Of a DNA stretch of 64,000 bases, positions 8,150-16,200 are shown piece after piece. The number at the start of each line of letters is the position of its first letter. Position 1 is the stretch's first letter. This DNA comes from Sedimenticola hydrogenitrophicus (GTDB lineage Bacteria > Pseudomonadota > Gammaproteobacteria > Chromatiales > Chromatiaceae), in contig NZ_JANIOA010000024.1 of the NCBI RefSeq assembly GCF_025175675.1, positions 1 to 64,000 on the forward strand, read 5' to 3'. The position numbers and the translations under genes are program-made. The notes beneath the pieces were generated by a model. It was not told where the DNA came from, did not search any database, and saw only the letters and a list, made by a program, of their open reading frames with translations.

Positions 8150-8761
8150 ATGGTAGTCGGCTTTCTGGTTCTTGGCGGTCTGATCATCTACCTAATCCTC
8201 ACACTCATTCTGGTTTGGGTCGGTGTCCGGGTTGCACGAGAGCGTGGCAAACCGGCCTGGAAGGGTGGCGTGCCGGTGCTGGTCGTGATGTACCTGCTGT
8301 TGTTCTGGGACTGGATCCCGCTGCGGGTGGCCCATAGCTACTACTGCGCCACAGAGGGTGGTTTCTCACTGAACAAATCCCTGGAGCAGTGGAAGGCGGA
8401 GAATCCGGGGGTCGCTAAAACACTCAGGCCAATCCCTGATCCCACACGAACAAGCACGGGAAATCTGGTCCGCTACCCGCTCAACCAGCGTTTCGCCTGG
8501 GACATCTATACCACCCGGGAATTCCTGGAGATCCGCAAGCGTGACGAACGGATTATCGATACGAAAACCGGTGAGGTGCTGGCACGGTATGTCGACTTCG
8601 ACTCCGGGCAGGATCAGCACAACCCGAAACGGTTTCGGGACTTCAGGTTGTGGCTTTGGGTGGAGTCGTGCGAGAGAGGCCAGAAGATGCCTAAAAAAAT
8701 TAAGTTCAATGGATTCAAAGGGATAATCGAAGACTTAGGAGAGAAAGATGGATATCAGTGA
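8150..8761 (+). CDS. Partner (candidate immunity) membrane protein B
   Basis: A 203-residue paralogue of protein A with the same two N-terminal membrane segments (FLVLGGLIIYLILTLILVW and VLVVMYLLLFW) and the same soluble core (TTREFLEIRKRDERIID). It differs in a middle stretch (DPTRTSTGNLVRYP) and in the entire tail after residue 172. AGGAG precedes ATG 8150. Its last codons overlap the start of toxin remnant B at 8748 by 14 bases. Its toxin partner is destroyed, so it is now an orphan, which is typical for retained immunity genes (inference). Confidence 0.7.
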   Translation: MVVGFLVLGGLIIYLILTLILVWVGVRVARERGKPAWKGGVPVLVVMYLLLFWDWIPLRVAHSYYCATEGGFSLNKSLEQWKAENPGVAKTLRPIPDPTRTSTGNLVRYPLNQRFAWDIYTTREFLEIRKRDERIIDTKTGEVLARYVDFDSGQDQHNPKRFRDFRLWLWVESCERGQKMPKKIKFNGFKGIIEDLGEKDGYQ

Positions 8762-9076
8762 GACAAGATCTATGGCGGTGCTCTCAGAGGTAAGTTACTC
8801 TGATTTCAGCAATAGGTGGATGTCCACGATCACCCCGCGCCGGCGCGGACCACGATCACCGTTTGTCAATGGGTGGGTGTCCACGATCACCCCGATGACG
8901 TGGTGATCAGCGAGATAGACTACACCCTGACGGACAACGTCGAGGAGCTGCGACTCGCAGGCAGCGCCCTGAACGGAACCGGTAACGACCTGGACAACAC
9001 CCTCACCGGCAATGCCGGCGACAACCGACTCGACGGCGGGGCCGGCAACGACCTCAAACTTCTCCAAGCCGCTTGA
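8748..9076 (+). pseudogene. Toxin remnant B: lipase-RTX gene with interior lost
   Basis: ATG 8748 (after AGGAGAGAAAG) begins MDISETRSMAVLSEVSYSDF, resembling the start of toxin A (ALLSEAAYADF). After 21 codons the sequence becomes GTGGGTGTCC-type repeats, and the frame stops at 8904-8906. From about 8895 another frame gives an RTX module (YTLTDNVEELRLAGSALNGT to LDGGAGND), nearly identical to 14750-14896 in the intact gene, and then LKLLQAA and stop. Essentially the whole toxin is deleted between the two ends, with repeats at the scar. Confidence 0.75.
8811..8890 (+). repeat. GTGGGTGTCCACGATCACC repeats in toxin B
   Basis: AATAGGTGGATGTCCACGAT-CACC at 8811-8834 and TTTGTCAATGGGTGGGTGTC-CACGATCACC at 8861-8890, separated by CCGCGCCGGCGCGG and an extra CCACGATCACC. 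The block replaces the missing interior of the toxin B gene. Confidence 0.85.
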
Positions 9077-9146
9077 CGCGAACGGTGTTCCTTAATATCA
9101 TGACCAAGAATAAGACGCCTAACGACAAGGAGCCAGGACGGATGTC
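9059..9146 (+). repeat. Unit-boundary repeat, copy 3
   Basis: Third, more diverged copy: CTTCTCCAAGCCGCTTGACG, then AATATCATGACCAAGAATAA and GACGCCTAACGACAAGGAGC. Here the copy runs directly into the start of the lipoprotein partner gene C, and its AAGGAG serves as that gene's ribosome-binding site. Confidence 0.8.
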
Positions 9147-10290
9147 GCCATTTAGGAAGCATTATCCGGAAACCACCCCCCGCCACCCGGCCGGTGGTCG
9201 GTCAGGCATTTCGGAGAGGACTGTTCCTCTGTACCCTGCGTTATTTCTCCTACTGTGTTCACTGCTGCTCACCGCCTGTGACAAACCCGCTTGGCCCTAC
9301 CCCATCAAGGACTCCGGGTTCAGCGCCAAGTACGGCGGTTTTCACAACACGATTTTCTGGCTCGACGAGCGGCGCGTGCTGTTCGAGGGGCACGAGGGCG
9401 ATAAGCCCCGGAGCGTAGAAGCCCAACAGGCGGTTCAGTGGGGACTGTTCATCTGGGACGTGGAGGCGAACACGATCGAGAAGTATACGGTGCCCGCCCG
9501 CTGGCTCTGCTACCACGAAGGTTATATCCACTATGTCACCGAAGATCAGGATGGAAACCCATATGTCAAGGAAGGCATGTTTGGCAAAGAGAAAGAGTAT
9601 CCCATCTCCCGTTATTATCCCGCGTTTCGAGAACGGGACAATGTGAAGAGAAACCGCTACAGCTGTCGTCTAAACGAACGCCCAAAGTCCATGATTGGCC
9701 GGGCCTGGGTACCCCTACTGGAGGCGCACGGGTATCTGGATCGTGGGCCGCAAAGGGGGCCCAAGTCAGAAAAGATGTTGTTTGTTCCCGCAGACGGCTC
9801 TCAACCGCTTGAACTTCCATTCGACAGAACAAAGGGAAGGCTTTCGGACTACTACGCGTTCAGCAACTCCTATCTTTTCTCGGGCCATTTCGCCAGTGCA
9901 GGCCGTTTCAGCAAGGGGCCTTGGGTCGAGGGCGGTTGTGACCATGTCTGGGACCTCACCCCGGACGGCAAGACCACCTCGCAATGTCTGCCCTATTACG
10001 AACAACTAGGCACGGCATCGAAGTTCCCGATAAAAACTGCACTGGGCACCGCCATGGTGTCCCACGACCTGGACCGGGACGGTCCCGGCAAGTCGGGCAT
10101 CTATCTCTTTCGTGAGGGGAAATATGAAAGGCTGATCGCCGGCATGACGAGGAACCACGACCTCTCTCCCAGCGGCTGCCGCATCGCTTTCTACCATAAG
10201 TTAACACCCCAGCATGGCGGTATCAACTGGCCGGGCAACACCACTTTAGTCATGATCGACCTCTGTTCCAAAGAAGGAAATAAACAATGA
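9142..10290 (+). CDS. Partner (candidate immunity) lipoprotein C
   Basis: A 382-residue predicted lipoprotein: basic start, hydrophobic segment ALFLLLCSLLLTAC and lipobox LTAC with the modified cysteine at about residue 46. The leader is unusually long (over 40 residues). The mature part is rich in aromatic and Gly/Asp turns (IFWLDERRVLFEG, GLFIWDVEAN, GIYLFREGKYERLI), suggestive of a beta-propeller. AGGAG lies 9 bases before ATG 9142. The stop overlaps the 2906-residue lipase-RTX start as ATGA. Periplasmic lipoproteins are known immunity proteins for lipase effectors of type VI systems; by analogy this may protect against lipase C. A secretion or folding accessory role is possible. Confidence 0.7.
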   Translation: MSPFRKHYPETTPRHPAGGRSGISERTVPLYPALFLLLCSLLLTACDKPAWPYPIKDSGFSAKYGGFHNTIFWLDERRVLFEGHEGDKPRSVEAQQAVQWGLFIWDVEANTIEKYTVPARWLCYHEGYIHYVTEDQDGNPYVKEGMFGKEKEYPISRYYPAFRERDNVKRNRYSCRLNERPKSMIGRAWVPLLEAHGYLDRGPQRGPKSEKMLFVPADGSQPLELPFDRTKGRLSDYYAFSNSYLFSGHFASAGRFSKGPWVEGGCDHVWDLTPDGKTTSQCLPYYEQLGTASKFPIKTALGTAMVSHDLDRDGPGKSGIYLFREGKYERLIAGMTRNHDLSPSGCRIAFYHKLTPQHGGINWPGNTTLVMIDLCSKEGNKQ

Positions 10291-13200
10291 ATATGGATGA
10301 GCATTCCACGACACTGTATTGGGCTGCAGGCGCGTCTTACGATCCTTCGGGTAGTTCACTTCCTGACGGCTATACACTTGACCCGGACTTTGGTCAAGGG
10401 GGTGTCTTCGAAGACAACGAAACAGATTTTCGCGTCATTGCCCTGAAGAACGACCAGGGTGACTACATCCTCGCCTTTGCCGGCACCGAGGGGTTGGCCG
10501 ATGCCTTTGCCGATATCCAGCTGGGCTGGAACCAGTGGGATAAGAACAGTGGGATAATCATCGACTACATTGCTGATGTAAGACAGGATGAAAGTGATGC
10601 CACTTTCCATTTCACCGGCCACAGCCTGGGCGGGGCACTGGCGCAATACGCGGCCTATGAGTATTTAGCGCCGTATGTAGGTTCACTGACAAAACCGGAA
10701 ATCTCCCTCATCACCTTCAACGGCCTCGGCGCCGTGGTGGGACTCACACTATACGGCGGCAGTTACTCCCCCGCGGTCTTTGCCGGCATCGACAACGTCC
10801 GCCACTACTTCGTCGAGGGCGACTTCGTCTCCCAGCTCGGCGGGGGCCATCTGGGCGGCAACACCTATCGCATTGATAACCTGCTCAGTGATGCCCCGTT
10901 GAACTTTTTGGACGGCCATTTCATGTCCACCATCAAGGCGATGACGCCCGAGGGTTTCGGCACGGCCGAGCCGGCGGGTATCGACTACGTGAACTTCACC
11001 GTGCTCCAACCCCTCGCTGCCGGCATAGCCGGCCTGCTCAACGACAAGGATGTCACCGAACTGGAAGCCGGCGCGCGGGTGGTGGCCGGCGTGATGGGGG
11101 CCATTTCCCAATATCTCATGCTATCCATCACACCAGGAAGTGGCATACCCCCCGGAGAACTGGATCAGTTGGTGAACGTGCTCTTCACCAATCTCGCCGA
11201 GGCGGAAAACGAGAGTCTCAAGGGAAAAGCCCTTCAGGCGATTGCCGACATGCCCTGGGAACGGCTCACCTGGAACAAGTCACTGGAAGCGGGGGCTATC
11301 AGTGTGATTGCCCTGCTGACAGGGGTGATGTCCGACCTGTACGAGACGACTGCTGACCTGGCCAAACTGCTGCCTGAACCGGAATGGCTTGAGCAGATTT
11401 CCCAAGCGACCGAACTGCTGAACGACTTTATCAGCGCGAATGCGTCGAGCAACACGGACACCCTGCGTGCGTGGTTTGGCAACCTGGCCGAACCGGTGTT
11501 GGCGGCTCTGGGCCTGAATGCCGCGCAGCCCGAGATCAGCCTAAGCCCGTTGCAACTGAGCGAGGGAGGTGATGGCACCCTGACCCTGACGCTGGAAGAG
11601 ACGACAGACAGCACCGGCCAAGCCTATGTTGTTACCGTGTATGACCCGGACCTGATCACACTGAGTGGTGACGGTGTCTATCTGCGTGACGCGGCCGCCG
11701 GAGAATACCTGGTCATCGTAAAGCCCGACACCAACCAGACCACCATCCAGGTCCACGCGGAAACGGATCTGAATAATTACGACGATGATGTTTTGCTGCA
11801 AATCACCGGTACGCCATTCTCCGATCTCGACGACTCGTTGATGGATCAACCGCTGGGTTATGGAACGATTGAAGTCCTGGATACCGACCCACCGGCGGAA
11901 CAGACCCTTACCCTCCTCGGCGACCGCCGCTGGAAAGACTTCGACCCCGACGAACCCGGCATCCAGTCCCACGACGACGCGCTGGGCAACAAGGTCCTCG
12001 ACGAAGGAGACATCGAAGCCCCCGATCAGGAAGACACCCTCTACGACAGCAGCGGCAACGACCTGATCCAGTCCGGCGGCGGCGACGATTTCATCAATGC
12101 CTGGCGTGGCGGTGATGACCACATCCAGGCCGGCTCGGGACAGGACAAGGTCTATGCCGGGGACGGCCACGACCGGATCGAGGGCGGCGCCGATACCGAC
12201 ATCCTCGCCGGCAATGCCGGTAATGACCGGATCTATGCCGATGAGGAGATCGAGCCGGGCGCCTTCCTGGCCAGTGATACCGGACAAACCACCCTCACCC
12301 GCGATTGGCTCTCGGGCGGCGCCGGCGACGACCTGCTGGTGGGCAGCCACGGCGACGACGGCCTGGCCGGCGGCACGGGGAATGACCTCATCCTCGGCGG
12401 CGCGGGGGATGACAACATCCTTGGCGACTCCGACTACACCGCCCAGGCGTTCGACTGGAGCTACACCGATACCGACGATGGGCGAGTCTTCTCCCCCGTC
12501 AGCGGCGTAACCAACCCGCCCGATGGCGGAGCGGATGTGATTCATGCCGGCAGCGGCGATGACCATGTCTGGGCCGGGGTGGGTGATGACGTGGTGTTCG
12601 GCGGCGCGGGCGATGACAAAATACAGGGCCAGTCCGGGGACGATGCCCTGCTGGGTGAGGCCGGCAATGACGAACTGTCAGGCGACGCCGGCTATATCGA
12701 TGCGAGCGAACATGGCGACGACTACCTCGATGGTGGTGACGGCGACGATATCCTTGTGGGCCATGGCGGCAACGATGTACTGCTGGGTGGTAACGACAAT
12801 GATCAGCTGCAGGGCGATGACAGCGAACTGGAGGCTCAGTATCACGGTAATGATATCCTGGACGGTGGCGACGGCGACGACGAACTGCAGGGGGCCGGCG
12901 GGGCCGACATCCTGAGTGGCGGTGCCGGCGCCGACCGGCTGTTCGGTGATGACGCGAACATCGACAGCGCCTATCACGGTGACGATAGCCTGGATGGTGG
13001 CGACGGCGACGATATCCTGGTGGGGCATGGCGGCGACGATCAGCTTTACGGAGGCGACGGCAACGATGAACTGGATGGCGACAGCATCGATACCGATGCC
13101 ACCGTTCATGGTATGGATACCTTGTATGGCGGTGCCGGCGACGACTTGATGTGGGGCGGCGGCAACAACGATTGGCTCAACGGCGGAGATGGCAACGACG

Positions 13201-16200
13201 AGATCGCTGGTGATAGCAATAGCCTCGATGGACAGTACCACGGTGACGACACCCTGGATGGCGGGCTGGGCAATGATCGGTTATTTGGTGAAGGCGGCAG
13301 CGACAGCCTCCTAGGCGGTGCAGGCGATGACGAGCTGTACGGTGACAGCGCCGACCTGGATATCCAATACCACGGCGATGACTACCTGGATGGCGGTGCC
13401 GGCGACGACCTGCTGGTGGGCAGCGGCGGGCACGACACACTCTCGGGCGGCGAGGACAACGACCAGTTGTGGGGCGATGCTGCCGACCTGGACGGGGCCG
13501 ACCACGGCAACGACTGGCTCGACGGCGGCGCGGGTGATGACCTGCTGGGCGGCATGGGCGGGAATGATGTGCTGCTCGGCGGCAGTGGCCATGACACCCT
13601 GTACGGCGATGACAGCCAGACCGACCCAGCCTACCACGGCGATGATAGCCTGGACGGCGGCGAAGGTAACGACACCCTCATTGGCGGTGGCGGCCGCGAC
13701 ACCCTCCTCGGCGGCGCCGGCAACGACACGTTGCAAGGCGACAGCGCGAGTCTGGAGGGGGCATGGCACGCGGACGACATTCTCGACGGCGGCGCCGGTG
13801 ATGACAGGCTGTTCGGTCAGGGCGGTGATGACACCCTGTACGGTGGCGCCGGTGACGATCTGCTGGTGGGCGACGACGGCGCCCTGGCGGCGCAATACCA
13901 TGGTGATGACACCCTCGACGGCGGTGCCGGCAATGATACCCTGGCGGGCCAGGGCGGCGATGATACGCTCTACGGCGGCGCGGGTGTCGACAGCCTGAGC
14001 GGTGGCGACGGTGATGACTGGCTCGACGGCGGCGCGGAGAACGACATCCTGTACGGCGGTGACGGCCACGATTCCCTGCTGGGCGGTGACGGAGTGGACC
14101 GTCTCTACGGCAACGCCGGCAACGACATCCTTTGGGGGGGCGATGGAGACGATCTGCTGCACGGTGGGGAAGGGATGGATACCCTGTATGGTGGTGCCGG
14201 AACCGATCTGCTGATTGGTGGCGGCGGTCATGACACACTGTACGGCGGCGACGGTAATGACCGCTTCGTCTACAGTCTCGGCGACGGCCCGATCAACATC
14301 TATGACATCGGCGCTAACGTCCTGGTCCTGGGCGGCGGCATTCGCCGCGACATGATCACCCTGCGCCTCGGCTCGCTGCTGCTCGACCTGGGCAATGGCG
14401 ACGAGATCCACTTCCAGGGCTTCGACCCGGAGGATCCCTACGGCACCCAACCGATTGACCATATCGAGTTCGCCGACGGCTCAGTGATGAGTTACGACGA
14501 ACTGCTGGCGCTCGGCTTCGACCTGGAAGGCGGCGACGGTGACGACCTGATCGAAGGCACCCCGTTAGAAGACCGCCTGAGCGGAAATGCTGGCAACGAC
14601 ACCCTGATCGGCAAGGCGAGCAACGACGTGCTCAACGGCGGCAGCGGCGCCGACCGCATGCAGGGCGATGCCGGCGATGACGAGTACCGGGTCGACGACA
14701 CCGGCGACCAGGTGATCGAGCTGGCCGGCGAAGGCCATGACGTGGTGGTCAGCCACATCGACTACACCCTGACGGACCACGTCGAGGAGCTGCGACTCGC
14801 AGGCAGCGCCCTGAACGGAACCGGTAATGACCTGGACAACACCCTCACCGGCAACGCCGGCAACAACCGGCTCGACGGCGGGGCCGGCAACGACACGCTG
14901 CACGGCCTCGACGGTGACGACACCCTGCTCGGCGGCAACGGCGAGGACCGGCTCTATGGCGGCGACGGCAGCGACGTGCTGGACGGCGGCGAAGGGGCCG
15001 ACTGGATGGTGGGCGGCAACGGCGCCGACACCTACCGGGTCGACCACGCCCAGGATACGATCCATGAACTGGGTCCCCAGGGCAGCTGGACCCGGGGTGA
15101 CGAGGCCGTGGACACGGTGATCGCCTCGGTCGACTACGCCCTGCCCGAGTACCGGGTCACCGTGGATGCATGGAGTGGTGAAATCCTCTACGAGGAGGGA
15201 ATGGTCGAAAATCTAACCCTTACCGGCGATGCCGTTACCGGCACCGGCAATGCGCTGGATAACGAGATCACCGGCACCGCCCGGGACAACGTCCTCGATG
15301 GCGGTACCGGCAACGACCTGATCCACGGCCTGGACGGCGACGACTGGCTGGCCGGCGGGGCCGGGGCGGATACCCTGATCGGCGGCCGGGGCGACGACAC
15401 CTATATAGTGTCCGACCCTCAGGATACGCTCATCGAACAGGCCGGCGAGGGAACCGATACGGTCATCAGCTCGGTCGACCACATCCTGGGCGAGCATATC
15501 GAGCACCTCACCCTCACCGGCAACGCCGCGAACGGCACCGGCAATGCGCTGGACAACGAGATTATCGGCAACGACAGAAACAACCGTCTCGACGGCGGCG
15601 CCGGCGCCGACACCATGGCCGGCGGTGCCGGTAACGACACCTACCTCGTCGACGACGCCGGCGACAGCGTGACCGAAAACAGCAATGCGGGGATCGATGC
15701 GGTACGCAGCGCGATCACCTACACCCTGGGCGCCAACCTGGAGAACCTCACGCTGACGGGCGACGCGGCCATCGACGGCAGCGGCAACGCGCTGAACAAT
15801 CTCATCACCGGCAACGACCAGGCCAATCAACTGAGCGGCGCGGACGGGCATGACCGGCTGTACGGCAAGGGCGGTGACGACCGGCTGGATGGCGGAGCCG
15901 GCTACGACATCCTGGATGGCGGCACCGGGGCGGACCTCATGGCCGGCGGCGCGGACGGCGATACCTATTACGTGGACAACGCCGGGGACGTGACCCTGGA
16001 GAATCCCGGCGAGGGTTACGACCAGGTCTACGCGACCGTCACCCACGCCCTGGGAGACCACCTGGAGGCACTCTATCTGCAGGGGGACCAGGACATCGAC
16101 GGCACCGGCAACGACAGTGACAACTGGATCATGGGCAATGCCGGCAACAACCGCATCGAGGGCCGGGGTGGTGACGATGCGATTTACGCTGGCGCGGGTG

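Noticed and set aside
11541-14462. Long open frames on the minus strand opposite the RTX gene
   Set aside because: They mirror the periodic Gly-Asp codons of the RTX repeats; their predicted proteins are Val/Ala/Ile repeats with no start signals or recognisable domains.
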